From the NCBI GenBank assembly GCA_963842955.1, contig CAWJIJ010000001.1, positions 62,001 through 126,000 on the forward strand: a stretch of DNA of 64,000 bases. The letters run 5' to 3'. The notes under the pieces are model-generated. The model was given only the letters and a program-made list of their open reading frames with translations. It was not told where the DNA came from and ran no database searches. This document shows, in pieces, positions 21,320 to 30,700 of the stretch (the stretch's first letter is position 1; the number at the start of each line of letters is the position of its first letter). Source of the stretch: JARFQW01 sp963842955 (GTDB lineage: Bacteria > Pseudomonadota > Gammaproteobacteria > Steroidobacterales > XN24). The translations under genes and the position numbers were made by a program.

Positions 21320-22330
21320 GTGAGCCTGCCTCGCATCCACGTTCTCGCCGGCGCGCTCGTGGCCCGGGACGGGCGCGTTCTCGTTGCCCAGCGCCCTCCG
21401 GGCAAGCACCTTGCCGGAGGCTGGGAGTTTCCCGGCGGCAAACGCGACCCCGGAGAGTCCCGGATCGACGCGCTGGCCCGGGAACTGGTCGAGGAGCTCG
21501 GCGTGCGCCTCGAGGCGGCCCGGCCGCTTATTCGCTTTACCCACGAGTATCCGGACCGGATCGTCGACCTGGATGTCTGGCGGGTGGACCGGTGGCAGGG
21601 GGAGCCCCGCGGTCTCGACGGCCAGGCCATCGCCTGGTGCGCCATCGGTGACCTGGATCGCCAGGGGCTGTTGCCTGCGGACCGTCCCATCGTCACGGCC
21701 CTGGATCTGCCGCCAATGGTCGCCATTACCGGTGGCGCTGAAACGCAGGCGAACGAGGCATCATCCGGTCACGAGCCGGTGGACCGGTCCCTCGCGGATG
21801 CCCTGGCCGGCCGCGCTGAAACCCTGGTTGCCGCCGGGGCCGGGGTCGTCCAGCTGCGAATCCCGGTGCTGGACCCAGGCCGTCTTTCAGAGGTCGCTCG
21901 TGAGGTCGCGCCACGGTGCCGGGCTGCCGGTGGGAGGCTCGTGGTCAACGGCCTCGATTCCCGGTTGCTGGACCTGCTGTCTGCGGGTCTCATCGATGGC
22001 CTGCATATTCCGGCCCGGTTCCTGGAAACACTCGCCGGGATGGACCGGCCGGCCGGCCTCATCGGTGCGTCCTGCCACAGTCCCCGAGAGCTGGCCCGGG
22101 CTGCTGCCGCTGGCGCCGACTATGCGTTTTTGAGCCCCGTCCGGCCGACCCGGTCTCACCCCGGCGCCGAGCCGCTCGGGTGGGAACAGTTTGCCGCCTG
22201 GGTCGCCCCCGTGCGGATGCCGGTTTACGCGCTTGGCGGGCTCGGGCCCGGGGATCTGAAGGCCGCCTGGGACGCCGGCGCGCAGGGCGTCGCGGGTATC
22301 CGTGGATTCGGGAGCTCCCCGAGCCGGTAG
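21320..22330 (+). CDS. Nudix (MutT) hydrolase fused to a thiamine-phosphate-synthase-like domain
   Basis: A two-domain protein of 336 residues starting at GTG 21320. Residues 1 to about 130 are a Nudix hydrolase with the box GGKRDPGE...RELVEELG, typical of MutT-type 8-oxo-dGTP clean-up enzymes. Residues about 150-336 resemble ThiE/TenI (TIM barrel), with AAGADYAFLSPVRPT and YALGGLGPGD. This fusion is a known gammaproteobacterial architecture, usually placed after secA. The role of the ThiE-like half is not established in the family; true thiamine synthesis is unlikely without other thi genes nearby. Confidence 0.88.
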   Translation: MSLPRIHVLAGALVARDGRVLVAQRPPGKHLAGGWEFPGGKRDPGESRIDALARELVEELGVRLEAARPLIRFTHEYPDRIVDLDVWRVDRWQGEPRGLDGQAIAWCAIGDLDRQGLLPADRPIVTALDLPPMVAITGGAETQANEASSGHEPVDRSLADALAGRAETLVAAGAGVVQLRIPVLDPGRLSEVAREVAPRCRAAGGRLVVNGLDSRLLDLLSAGLIDGLHIPARFLETLAGMDRPAGLIGASCHSPRELARAAAAGADYAFLSPVRPTRSHPGAEPLGWEQFAAWVAPVRMPVYALGGLGPGDLKAAWDAGAQGVAGIRGFGSSPSR

Positions 22331-22447
22331 TCCCGTTCCGAGGGCTTTCGGGTCGACGCCGGCCGGGCGAGGAGGAAGCAGCTTATGGCGCCACGCCGAA
22401 CTCGGCAGCGCGGCAGGCCAGGACCGGCAGGCCAGGACTCAGGGGGG

Positions 22448-22636
22448 TCAGGCCGGATCGTCGTCGCGTTCGGCTTCGGGGGCGTCCTCGCCGGGAATCC
22501 CCCGTTCTTCCGTGAACCAGGCGCCGAGATCGATCAGTTTGCAGCGCTCGCTGCAAAAGGGCCGCCAGCGGGCGCTCTCCGTCCATTCGACGGGACCGCC
22601 ACAGGTCGGGCATTCGACGGTCAATGGTCTCCCCAC
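22448..22636 (-). CDS. yacG: Zinc-binding DNA gyrase inhibitor YacG
   Basis: Small protein of 62 residues with four cysteines at 9, 12, 28 and 32 in the YacG zinc-finger spacing, followed by IDLGAWFTEE and an acidic tail. E. coli YacG binds GyrB and inhibits gyrase. The start is GTG 22636. It is the last gene of the pilBCD-coaE-zapD-yacG unit, 19 bases after zapD. Confidence 0.92.
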   Translation of the reverse strand: MGRPLTVECPTCGGPVEWTESARWRPFCSERCKLIDLGAWFTEERGIPGEDAPEAERDDDPA

Positions 22637-22655
22637 CGCGACAACCTGAGCGAAC

Positions 22656-23459
22656 TCAGCAGCAGGCCAGCAGGAATTCCACGTCCCGATCCACCTGGAC
22701 CGGGCGGACTTCGATGCCGGCCCAGCTCAGGAACCGGATGGTGAAGCGGTGCTGACCCCCGCTCACTTCGGGGAACAGCTCGCTGCCATCGGGCAAACCG
22801 ATCCGTACCAGCTGGGCAGCGTCGCTGCGGTCCATGGAGTGCTGGAACATGCCGCGGGGCGCGGTGACCGCTCCGCCGGGGCCGGATTCCCGGGTCATCC
22901 ACAAGAGCGCCTCGACCGCTTCGCAAAGGGGCCGGAGGATCCTGAACCAGCCCTCGAAGTCGGCGTGGCGGATGCCATGGGGGAGATTCAGCCAGTGCTT
23001 GAAGTCCGGCAGGTCGAATTCGCAGGTTCCGCCCGGGATGGCGCTGCGGTGGCGGATGGCGGAGAGAAATTCCGAGTCCTTCAGCGGCAGGGTGTAGTTG
23101 GCGCCCATTTCGTTCAGATGGGTGCGCAGTTCCGCAACCTGCTCGAGAATGCTCTCCAGTCGCTCCCGGTCCACCCCGGGCGTGGATGCGTAGCGGGACA
23201 ACCGAGAGCCCTGTCGCTCGAGTTCTTTCAGGACTTCGCCGCGCACGTCGCTGCGGGTCACGATGGTCAGAATCTCGATCAGGCTGCCGATGGCCGCGCG
23301 GCTGGACCAGGGCGATTCCCCGTCCGCGTGGTGGCGGGCTTGTTCCGCCAGGAATTCCAGGCGCAGAAACGTGCGCATGCGCTCTGAAAGGGGCTGCTCG
23401 TACTGGATGATCGGTCCGGCGTTGAGCGCGGCGGTGACGTTGTGGGCGGGGGCATTCAC
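22656..23459 (-). CDS. zapD: FtsZ-associated protein ZapD
   Basis: Cytoplasmic protein that cross-links FtsZ filaments by binding their C-terminal peptide. The 267-residue product begins its conserved part with YEQPLSERMRTFLRLEFL, the family hallmark. The N-terminal half is helical and the C-terminal half beta-rich. It sits between coaE and yacG, the usual place. Confidence 0.93.
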   Translation of the reverse strand: MNAPAHNVTAALNAGPIIQYEQPLSERMRTFLRLEFLAEQARHHADGESPWSSRAAIGSLIEILTIVTRSDVRGEVLKELERQGSRLSRYASTPGVDRERLESILEQVAELRTHLNEMGANYTLPLKDSEFLSAIRHRSAIPGGTCEFDLPDFKHWLNLPHGIRHADFEGWFRILRPLCEAVEALLWMTRESGPGGAVTAPRGMFQHSMDRSDAAQLVRIGLPDGSELFPEVSGGQHRFTIRFLSWAGIEVRPVQVDRDVEFLLACC

Positions 23460-23482
23460 AGGGGTATTGTCCTACGGTCCCG

Positions 23483-24172
23483 TCAGTCCGGCAAACGCAG
23501 GCCAGGAGCGCGCCGGGCGGGCCCCGGTCCCGCCGCCGAATTTTCGGCCATTGATGCGGCGATTTCCCGGTAATAACGGTCGAGGCGAACGACGCTGGCT
23601 TCCAGGTCCGAAAGGGAACCTTCGTTGACGATCACATCGTCGGCCCGGGCCAGGCGCGCAGCCCGGCTCGATTGCGCGGCGATAATGGCGCGGGCGCCAG
23701 CGGGCGTTTCCCCGTCGCGTCTGAGCAGCCGGGCCAGCTGGGTCTCCTCGGAGACATCCACGACCAGCACCCGGTCACAGCTGGCGTCCAGTCCGCCCTC
23801 GATCAGCAAGGGCACCACGAGAATCTGGTAGGGGCCGTCGCGGCGGTCCGACTCCGCCACCAGTGCGCTGCGGATCAGCGGATGGGTAATGGCCTCCAGC
23901 GTCCGTCGCGCGTCGGGATCCGCGAATACCCTGCGGCGCATCGCGGCCCGGTCCAGGCCGCCCTCGGCGTCGAACACGGCCGCGCCAAACGTTTCGGCTA
24001 TGCGGGCAAGGCCCGGGGTTCCCGGTGCAACGACGTCGCGAGCGAGCTGGTCGGTATCGATGACCACGGCCCCAGCGCCGGCGAAGCTGTCGGCGACGCG
24101 GGTTTTTCCCGAGGCGATGCCGCCGGTCAGGCCGACGCGGAGTCCCGGCTGCTGGAAGGGCAGCCGCTCCAT
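23483..24172 (-). CDS. coaE: Dephospho-CoA kinase
   Basis: Last step of coenzyme A synthesis: ATP-dependent phosphorylation of dephospho-CoA. The product has 229 residues, with the P-loop GLTGGIASGKT at 14-24 and the IDTDQLARDVV segment following. The C-terminal tail after about residue 205 is an unconserved extension rich in Ala, Pro and Arg. It starts one base after the pilD stop codon. Confidence 0.95.
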   Translation of the reverse strand: MERLPFQQPGLRVGLTGGIASGKTRVADSFAGAGAVVIDTDQLARDVVAPGTPGLARIAETFGAAVFDAEGGLDRAAMRRRVFADPDARRTLEAITHPLIRSALVAESDRRDGPYQILVVPLLIEGGLDASCDRVLVVDVSEETQLARLLRRDGETPAGARAIIAAQSSRAARLARADDVIVNEGSLSDLEASVVRLDRYYREIAASMAENSAAGPGPARRAPGLRLPD

Positions 24173-24173
24173 C

Positions 24174-25094
24174 TCAGCGCAGTCCGGCCGCGCCGAGATA
24201 AGCGCCGGTGATGTGCTCGCCCCAGATCAGTGCTATCCAGCCAGCGGCCGCCAGATAGGGGCCGAAGGGAATCGGAATCTGCCGGTCCCGGCCGGCGACG
24301 ACCATGAGCGTGATGCCCACGACGGCGCCTACGACCGCGGACAGCAGGATGACCAGCGGCAGCATCTGCCACCCCAGCCAGGCGCCGAGTGCAGCCAGCA
24401 GCTTGAAATCGCCGTAGCCCATGCCTTCCTTGCCGGTGATCAGGCGAAACAGATGATAGACGCTCCACAGGGACAGGTAGCCGGCGATTGCGCCGATCAC
24501 CGCGCTGTCCAGGGTGGCGAACAGGTGCTCGCCGTCTGGCAGGTTCAGCGCCAGTCCCAGCCAGAGCAGGGGCAGGGTGATGCTGTCGGGCAATAGCTGG
24601 GTGTCGAAATCAATCACCGTGAGTACGACCAGCGCCCAGGTCAGGGCGAAGCCTGCAAAGGCCTGGGCGCCGAAGCCAAAGTGCCAGGCCACGGCGGCGG
24701 TCAGCAGGCCGGTGGCCAGTTCAACCGCCGGATAACGCACGGAGATCCGGGTTCCGCAGGACGAACACTTGCCCCGGAGGAACAGCCAGCTCAGGACCGG
24801 GATGTTCTCATAAGCGCGGATGGCGTGCCCGCAGGACGGACACCTCGAGCGGGGCCGGGACAGGGTCATCGGCGGTTCGCCGTCAGCCTCGGTTGCCCCT
24901 CGTGCCGTGCTGTCCTGGTCACTGTCGCCGGCCATCAGCGCGGCGCACTGTTCCCGCCAGCTGTGTTTCAGCATCACCGGCAGTCGCAGGGCGACGACGT
25001 TCAGAAAGCTGCCCACCACCAGGCCCAGCACCAGACCGAAACCGATAAACAGGGTGGGCGAGGCCCGGAAGGCCTCGGCTAGGGTGTCCAGCAT
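24174..25094 (-). CDS. pilD: Type IV prepilin leader peptidase/N-methyltransferase PilD
   Basis: Inner-membrane aspartic protease that cleaves type IV prepilins and methylates the new N-terminus. The product has 306 residues. The cytoplasmic loop carries the two CxxC pairs (CPSCG and CSSCG) of the methyltransferase-competent enzymes. The catalytic aspartates are in DFDTQLLPD and GYGDFKLLA. A loop of about 25 residues before the first CxxC (DQDSTARGATEADG) is slightly longer than usual. Confidence 0.95.
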   Translation of the reverse strand: MLDTLAEAFRASPTLFIGFGLVLGLVVGSFLNVVALRLPVMLKHSWREQCAALMAGDSDQDSTARGATEADGEPPMTLSRPRSRCPSCGHAIRAYENIPVLSWLFLRGKCSSCGTRISVRYPAVELATGLLTAAVAWHFGFGAQAFAGFALTWALVVLTVIDFDTQLLPDSITLPLLWLGLALNLPDGEHLFATLDSAVIGAIAGYLSLWSVYHLFRLITGKEGMGYGDFKLLAALGAWLGWQMLPLVILLSAVVGAVVGITLMVVAGRDRQIPIPFGPYLAAAGWIALIWGEHITGAYLGAAGLR

Positions 25095-25116
25095 GGCGCG
25101 GGTCCGGCGGGCGCGT

Positions 25117-26343
25117 CTAGATGACGCTGCCCATCTTGAAAATCGGCAGGTACATGGCGACGACCAGGCTGCCGACCAGCACGCCGAGCACGGCCATGAT
25201 CAGCGGCTCCATCAGGCTGGACAGGTTGTCCACCGCGTCGTCCACGTCCCGCTCGTAGAAGTCCGCCACTTTGGCGGTCATCTCGTCGAGGGAGCCGGCT
25301 TCCTCGCCCACGGCCACCATCTGGATGACCATGTTGGGGAACAGGTCGGTCGCCTCCATGGCGCGCTGCAGGCGCTGGCCCGTGGACACCTCGTCGCGCA
25401 TGGCCAGCACCGCATCTTCGTACACGATGTTGCCCGTGGCGCCGGCCACCGACTCCAGGGCCTCGACCAGCGGCACACCGGCGGCGAACATCGTGGACAG
25501 GGTGCGGGCAAAGCGGGCGATGGCCGCCTTGCGCAGAATGGCGCCGAGGACCGGGATTTTCAGGGTCATCCGGTCCATGAAGGTGCGGAGCTTCCGGGAC
25601 CGCTTGTAGGTGTAGCCGAACGCCCCCACGATCGCGCCGATACCCAGCAGCAGCAGCCAGCCCTTCGTTCGTATGAATACGGACAGGTCAATGACCATGC
25701 GGGTGAAGGCCGGCAGGTCTGCGCCGAAATCCTTGAAGATATTTTCGAACGTCGGAATCACGTAAATCAGCAGGATGATCGAGACGATGACCGCGACCAC
25801 GACCACGGCGATCGGGTAGGTCAGGGCCTTCTTGATCTTTTTCTTGATCGCCTCGGTTTTTTCCTTGTACGTGGCGATCTTGTCCAGCAGCGTTTCCAGC
25901 GCGCCGGCCTGTTCGCCGGCCTGCACCAGGTTCACGTACAAGTCGTCGAAGTGTACCGGGTGCTTGGACAGGGCGTCGGCGAGGGTCACGCCGCCTTCCA
26001 GGTCCTGCTTCACGGCCAGCAACAGCCGCTGCATGGCCTGGTTGTCATGGCCGGAACCCACGATTTCGAAGGCCTGCACCAGCGGAATGCCCGAGCTCAT
26101 CATCGTCGCCAGCTGGCGGCTGAAGATGGCGATGTCTTCCGTCGTGATCTTGTCCCGGGCCGCGAACAGGCTGCTCTGCTTGCGGATTCGTGTGGGGACC
26201 AGTCCCTGGCGGCGCAGGCTGGCGCGCACGGCCGCTTCGCTGGTGGCCACGAGCTTGCCCTTGACCGCGGTGCCTCGCGCGTCCTTGCCTTCCCACGTGA
26301 ACGGATACTGCTTGCCGGCGATGGTTGCCGTGCTCTCGGCCAT
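25117..26343 (-). CDS. pilC: Type IV pilus inner-membrane platform protein PilC
   Basis: GspF-family polytopic protein on which the PilB and PilT motors act. The product has 408 residues and two repeats of the T2SF domain, each with a long cytoplasmic helical part ending in membrane spans. LATMMSSGIPLVQAFE and LSTMFAAGVPLVEALE are the paired signatures of the two repeats. GAGAGGAACG precedes the ATG as binding site. Confidence 0.96.
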   Translation of the reverse strand: MAESTATIAGKQYPFTWEGKDARGTAVKGKLVATSEAAVRASLRRQGLVPTRIRKQSSLFAARDKITTEDIAIFSRQLATMMSSGIPLVQAFEIVGSGHDNQAMQRLLLAVKQDLEGGVTLADALSKHPVHFDDLYVNLVQAGEQAGALETLLDKIATYKEKTEAIKKKIKKALTYPIAVVVVAVIVSIILLIYVIPTFENIFKDFGADLPAFTRMVIDLSVFIRTKGWLLLLGIGAIVGAFGYTYKRSRKLRTFMDRMTLKIPVLGAILRKAAIARFARTLSTMFAAGVPLVEALESVAGATGNIVYEDAVLAMRDEVSTGQRLQRAMEATDLFPNMVIQMVAVGEEAGSLDEMTAKVADFYERDVDDAVDNLSSLMEPLIMAVLGVLVGSLVVAMYLPIFKMGSVI

Positions 26344-26448
26344 GGTTCGTTCCTCTCGTGACGCCTGGGGGTGCGTCGCTCCTTGTCGTTCTCCGCACCG
26401 GTGCCCTCAATTCCCTGGGCTCCGGTAAGGGTCCTGTTGGGGGTTCCG

Positions 26449-28167
26449 TCAGTCGATGGTGACCCGGTTGATTTCTTCGAGGCCCGTCATGCCGGAGCGG
26501 ACTTTTTCCAGGCCCGCGCGGCGCAGGTCCCAGACCCCCTCGCGCGCGGCCTGTTCCGCGATCTGCATGGCGTTGCCGCCTTCCATGATGATCCGGCCGA
26601 TGGCCTCGGTCACCGGCAGAACCTGGTAGATGCCCACCCGGCCCTTGTAGCCATCGTTGCAGGAGCCGCAGCCCACCGGCGCATAGACGGTAATGCCCGC
26701 TTCGATGTCTTCTTTTTCGAAGCCTTCCTTGATCAGCGCTTCCTCCGGGATGTCCTTGGGCTGCTTGCAGTTGTTGCACAAGCGCCGCGCCAGCCGCTGG
26801 GCGATGATCAGGCTCACCGTGGAGGCGATGGCGTAGGGCTTCACCCCCATGTCCACCAGCCGGGTCAGGGTCTTGGGAGCGTCATTGGTATGCAGGGTGG
26901 AGAGCACCAGGTGGCCCGTCTGGGCGGCCTTGATGGCGATCTCCGCCGTTTCCAGGTCACGGATCTCACCCACCATGATGATGTCCGGATCCTGGCGCAG
27001 AAACGCTTTCAGGGCAGACGCGAAAGTCAGCCCCACTTTGGGGTTCACGTTGACCTGGTTGATGCCTTGCAGGTTGATTTCCGACGGATCCTCCGCCGTG
27101 GAAATGTTCCGGTCCTCGGTATTGAGGATATTGAGACCGGTGTACAGCGATACCGTCTTACCCGAGCCCGTCGGGCCGGTGACCAGGATCATCCCGTAGG
27201 GCTTGGCCAGGGCATCCATGTAGAGTTTTTTCTGGAATTCCTCGTAGCCCAGGGCGTCGATGCCCAGCTTCGCCGACGACGGATCCAGGATTCGCATCAC
27301 CACCTTTTCCCCGAACAGCGTGGGACAGGAGTTGACGCGAAAATCGATGGAGCGGTTCTGGGAGAGCTTCAGCTTGATCCGGCCGTCCTGGGGCACCCGG
27401 CGCTCGGCGATGTCCAGCCGGGCCATGACCTTGATGCGGGCGGTGACCTTGGTGGACAGGGCCAACGGCGGCCGGGCCACTTCCTTGAGCACACCGTCCA
27501 GCCGGGTCCGCACCCGGTAGGCCTTCTCATACGGCTCGAAGTGGATATCCGAGGCGCCCTTGCGGATGGCGTCCAGCAGGACCTTGTTGACGAAGCGAAC
27601 GACGGGAGCGTCTTCCACGTCGTCGCGGGTAATGTCGTCGGAGGTCTCCAGCTCGTCGCTGGTCTCCAGGCTGTCGAGATCGAAGTCCTCGTCGTCCAGC
27701 GACGACATGGAGGTATCCACGGCCTCCAGGCTCTTGGACAGGCGCTCCTTGAGCTTGTCCTCCTCCACGATGACCGCTTCCACCGACAGGCTGGTCTGGA
27801 AACGGATGTCGTCCACCGCCTGGAGATTGGTGGGATCAGAGACGCCGATGAACAATTTGCGGCCGCGCCGGAACAGGGGCAGGACCGAGTGCTTCTCCAG
27901 CACTTTGGCCTTTACCGAGCGGACCGCTTCCAGGTCGATCTCTACCGCTTCCAGGTCCAGCACCGGCACGCCGAACTCCTGGGCGGCAGCCTGGGCCAGG
28001 TCCCGGGCGTCGGCCAGGTTCTTGGCGACCAGCCAGGCGACCAGCGGTGTCTTGTCCTCGCGGGCGTCGTCGATGGCCTGAGTCATGGCCGACTCGTCGA
28101 TGATACCGTCCTTGACCAGGCGGCGAGGCAGCCCCGTAAGGGAGGTTTTCAGAGCGGTTACGGCCAT
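26449..28167 (-). CDS. pilB: Type IV pilus assembly ATPase PilB
   Basis: Hexameric cytoplasmic ATPase that drives pilus extension. The product has 572 residues: an N-terminal MshEN-type domain (about 1-150), then the secretion-ATPase core. Walker A is TGPTGSGKT and the Asp box is RQDPDIIMVGEIRD. Two CxxC pairs (CNNC and CGSC) give the zinc site typical of PilB extension motors. The gap to pilC is 105 bases. Confidence 0.97.
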   Translation of the reverse strand: MAVTALKTSLTGLPRRLVKDGIIDESAMTQAIDDAREDKTPLVAWLVAKNLADARDLAQAAAQEFGVPVLDLEAVEIDLEAVRSVKAKVLEKHSVLPLFRRGRKLFIGVSDPTNLQAVDDIRFQTSLSVEAVIVEEDKLKERLSKSLEAVDTSMSSLDDEDFDLDSLETSDELETSDDITRDDVEDAPVVRFVNKVLLDAIRKGASDIHFEPYEKAYRVRTRLDGVLKEVARPPLALSTKVTARIKVMARLDIAERRVPQDGRIKLKLSQNRSIDFRVNSCPTLFGEKVVMRILDPSSAKLGIDALGYEEFQKKLYMDALAKPYGMILVTGPTGSGKTVSLYTGLNILNTEDRNISTAEDPSEINLQGINQVNVNPKVGLTFASALKAFLRQDPDIIMVGEIRDLETAEIAIKAAQTGHLVLSTLHTNDAPKTLTRLVDMGVKPYAIASTVSLIIAQRLARRLCNNCKQPKDIPEEALIKEGFEKEDIEAGITVYAPVGCGSCNDGYKGRVGIYQVLPVTEAIGRIIMEGGNAMQIAEQAAREGVWDLRRAGLEKVRSGMTGLEEINRVTID

Positions 28168-28435
28168 GGCGGGTTCAGTCCCTTGCGTATCCCCGGGCGG
28201 TCAAGCCCTGTCTTTACGGTCGCCGGACCGTCGGCCCCGCGGTCCGGGGTTCCCGGGGCGACCGATCCCTTTGCCGGGCCCTCTGCCGGGGCCTCGGACT
28301 TGACCATAATATAGGGAAAGCCCCTGAAACAATACGTGAACCGGATCTCGCTTCCACGTGTTCTTTCGGAGGTTCTCCGCCTGATTATTCGTCCTGTCCG
28401 TGATCTCGAAGGCGGCAGGGAAAGCGTTGGCCGGA

Positions 28436-28470
28436 ACGAAAAAGAGCGCGCCCTCGTAAAGAGGGCGCGC
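28436..28470 (-). terminator. Rho-independent terminator of pilA
   Basis: On the minus strand, about 50 bases after the pilA stop, a perfect 10-bp stem (GCGCGCCCTC at 28446-28455 with GAGGGCGCGC at 28461-28470) has a 5-base loop and is followed by CTTTTTCGTT. It separates the abundant pilA transcript from pilBCD. Confidence 0.85.
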
Positions 28471-28518
28471 CCGCGGCGATCCTTGCCAGTTTCTTCCTTG
28501 AACTCGATGGTTCCTGCC

Positions 28519-28968
28519 TTAGATGCGGCAGTTGGCCGGGACGTACTTGTTGTCCGTAGCGGCGCTAACGGCGCAGGCCCACTCGATCGGGCCGTCCGGC
28601 ACGGTGCCAGCGGCAAGCGCGGCGCCGCTGGCGGTCGGCGTCAGGGTCAGCGCCACGTCCTTGGCGTTGGCGTTCATGGTGATGGCGATCTCGCCGTTAC
28701 CAGCCGTGATGGCCATGGCGTTAACGTTCTCGGTACCGGCGGCGGGGAAGTCCCAGCCCTGGCCCAGGTCGGCAACCGCCGAAGAGGCGTTCTCGGACAC
28801 CGTGGACTTGGCCGAAGCGGCCAGGGCCAGGCCCTCGGAAACACGCGAGCGAACCAGGTAGTCCTGGTAGGCGGGCAGCGCGATGGCGGCCAGGATGCCG
28901 ATGATCGCGACCACGATCATCAGTTCGATGAGGGTGAAACCCTGCTGCTTGCTGCGAATGTCGTTCAC
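28519..28968 (-). CDS. pilA: Type IV pilus major pilin PilA
   Basis: Structural subunit of the type IV pilus. The 149-residue prepilin has a short basic leader ending at Gly10, the PilD cleavage site (QQG before FTLIE), with mature Glu5 present. The hydrophobic helix N1 follows. The C-terminal pair of cysteines (WACAVSA ... PANCRI) would close the D-loop disulfide. It has its own sigma-54-type promoter and terminator, and pilB, pilC and pilD lie downstream in the same direction. Confidence 0.95.
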   Translation of the reverse strand: MNDIRSKQQGFTLIELMIVVAIIGILAAIALPAYQDYLVRSRVSEGLALAASAKSTVSENASSAVADLGQGWDFPAAGTENVNAMAITAGNGEIAITMNANAKDVALTLTPTASGAALAAGTVPDGPIEWACAVSAATDNKYVPANCRI

Positions 28969-29039
28969 TTGTCGTCTCCCTAAGAGAAAAGTCTTGTTCG
29001 TTGGGTCACACGGCGATGACTCGCCTGTGCCGGGGATGT

Positions 29040-29055
29040 ATCAAGGGCCGTGCCA
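29040..29055 (-). promoter_or_regulatory. Sigma-54 (RpoN) promoter of pilA
   Basis: Read on the minus strand: TGGCACG, four bases, TTGAT. This matches the -24/-12 consensus TGGCAC-N5-TTGC with one mismatch in the -12 element. It lies about 70 bases upstream of the pilA start, leaving a leader of about 60 bases. It agrees with the adjacent PilR, a sigma-54 activator. Confidence 0.78.
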
Positions 29056-29135
29056 ACTCTTGGCTCGGCTATTCCAAGCTGATGAAATTTATAAGTTTTT
29101 AGTTGTTTTTCGGGTTCCCGGGCCTGTCGGGAAAA

Positions 29136-29184
29136 TGCGTCAGCCTGCCGCTGGTCGGGTCAGGAACTGACAATTTGCGTCAGT
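29136..29184. promoter_or_regulatory. Putative PilR enhancer sites upstream of pilA
   Basis: TGCGTCAG occurs at 29136-29143 and again at 29176-29183, 40 bases apart. The second copy forms a perfect inverted repeat with ACTGAC (29166-29171) and GTCAGT (29179-29184), spacer 7. The block lies about 80-130 bases upstream of the -24 element, where an enhancer-binding activator would act. Assignment to PilR is inferred from position. Confidence 0.5.
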
Positions 29185-29332
29185 CTTTTTCCCGAAAGAG
29201 GCAATCCGGGTGGCCGGAACCGCTATCGGCCGGGGTTGCCGAGAAGATTGCCGGCCCCAAAAGGGATCCCAAGGACCCCATCACGTTGCCACTGGGGCCA
29301 GATGATCCGCAGGTTCCGGTCATTCGGGGCCG

Positions 29333-30700
29333 CTATTCGAGTCCCAGCTTCTTGATCCGGTAGCGCAGCGCCCGGAAGCTGATGCCCAGCAGTTTTGCCG
29401 CCTGGGTCTTGTTGTAGCGGGTCTGCTCCAGCGCCTTGACGATGGCGTCGCGCTCCATGTCTTCGAGCTGGCTGCCCAGGGGGCCGCCGGGGCTTGCGGG
29501 CGACGGTCCGGCCCCGCCCCCCGGCGCGGGGCCGGTGCGCAGCTGGATATCGTCCGCGTCGATGACGCCGTCGTCGCAAAGAGTCAGCGCCCGCTCGAGG
29601 ACGTTTTCGAGTTCCCTGACATTGCCGGGGAAGTGGTAGCTCCTCAGGGCTTCGCGGGCGGCGGGAGTCAGTTCCGTGCGGGACAGGCCCATCCGGGGCC
29701 CCAGCCTGTTGAGCATGAAACTGGCCAGCTCCAGCACGTCTTCGCTGCGCTCCCTCAAGGGCGGTACCCGCAGCTCGATAACATTGATCCGGTAATAGAG
29801 ATCCTCCCGGAAGTCTCCCTCGGCCACGAGTTCGCCCAGGTCCTTGTGGGTAGCGGACAAAAACCGCACATCCACGGCAATCTCCTTCACCGCCCCCACG
29901 GGCCGTACGCTGCGTTCCTGGATGACCCGCAGCAGCTTTACCTGCATGTGCAGCGGCAGGTCGGCAATTTCGTCCAGGAACAGCGTGCCGCCCTCGGCGG
30001 TGAGGATCAGCCCTTCCTTGTCCCCCGTCGCCCCGGTAAAGCTGCCCTTCGTGTGACCGAACAGCTCGCTTTCCATGAGTTCCGAGGGGATGGCGCCGCA
30101 GTTGACCGGCACGAAGGGCCGGTCGGCCCGCGGCCCGGAATCGTGGATCATTCTTGCCACGAGTTCCTTGCCGGTCCCGGACTCGCCGCAGATGTGCACA
30201 GGGGCCTGGCTGCGGGCCACCTTTCCCACCATGCGGCGTACGCTTTCCATGGTGGCCGAAGATCCGATCAGGCCGCCGGCTTCGTCCGGCGACGCCCCGC
30301 GAACGCGGACCGCGGTGGCCACGAGCTTGCGCAGGTCGCCGATGTCCAGGGGCTTGGACACGAAGTCGAATGCGCCGAGCTTCAGTGCCCGCACGGCGGA
30401 TTCCACGTTGCCGTGGGCGGTGATGACCGCCACGGGCGTTCCGGTGCTGTTGGCCTGCATCCACTCCACGAGCTCGAGACCGTCGCCGTCCGGCAGGCGC
30501 ATGTCCGTCAGGCAAAGGTCAAAGGTGGTTTCGCTGAGCCGTTCCCGGGCCTCGCCCAGGTCAGCGGCCGTCGTGGGAGCCAGGTCCATCTGTTCGAGGG
30601 TCATGGCCAGCAGGTCCCGGATATCGGGCTCGTCGTCGACGACGAGCACCCTGGCCCTGTCGGTAGCCGCCGTATCGCTCTTGGATTTCCTGGTTGACAC
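29333..30700 (-). CDS. pilR: Sigma-54 response regulator PilR
   Basis: NtrC-type activator of pilA transcription. GTG 30700 overlaps the pilS stop by one base and gives 455 residues; the frame is open further upstream inside pilS but not homologous there. The receiver domain has the phosphoacceptor in CLTDMRLPDGDG. The AAA+ domain has GESGTGKE (Walker A) and the sigma-54 contact loop GSFTGA. The C-terminal Fis-type helix-turn-helix is NKTQAAKLLGISFRALRYR. Confidence 0.95.
   Translation of the reverse strand: MSTRKSKSDTAATDRARVLVVDDEPDIRDLLAMTLEQMDLAPTTAADLGEARERLSETTFDLCLTDMRLPDGDGLELVEWMQANSTGTPVAVITAHGNVESAVRALKLGAFDFVSKPLDIGDLRKLVATAVRVRGASPDEAGGLIGSSATMESVRRMVGKVARSQAPVHICGESGTGKELVARMIHDSGPRADRPFVPVNCGAIPSELMESELFGHTKGSFTGATGDKEGLILTAEGGTLFLDEIADLPLHMQVKLLRVIQERSVRPVGAVKEIAVDVRFLSATHKDLGELVAEGDFREDLYYRINVIELRVPPLRERSEDVLELASFMLNRLGPRMGLSRTELTPAAREALRSYHFPGNVRELENVLERALTLCDDGVIDADDIQLRTGPAPGGGAGPSPASPGGPLGSQLEDMERDAIVKALEQTRYNKTQAAKLLGISFRALRYRIKKLGLE

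Noticed and set aside
22385..22744. Plus-strand frame with a GAGGAGG site opposite yacG and the zapD end
   Set aside because: It is antisense to two recognised genes and has no homology-like features.
29990..30060. PilR sigma-54 loop GSFTGA instead of GAFTGA as a loss of function
   Set aside because: As I recall, Ser at this position is usual in PilR proteins, so it is normal variation.
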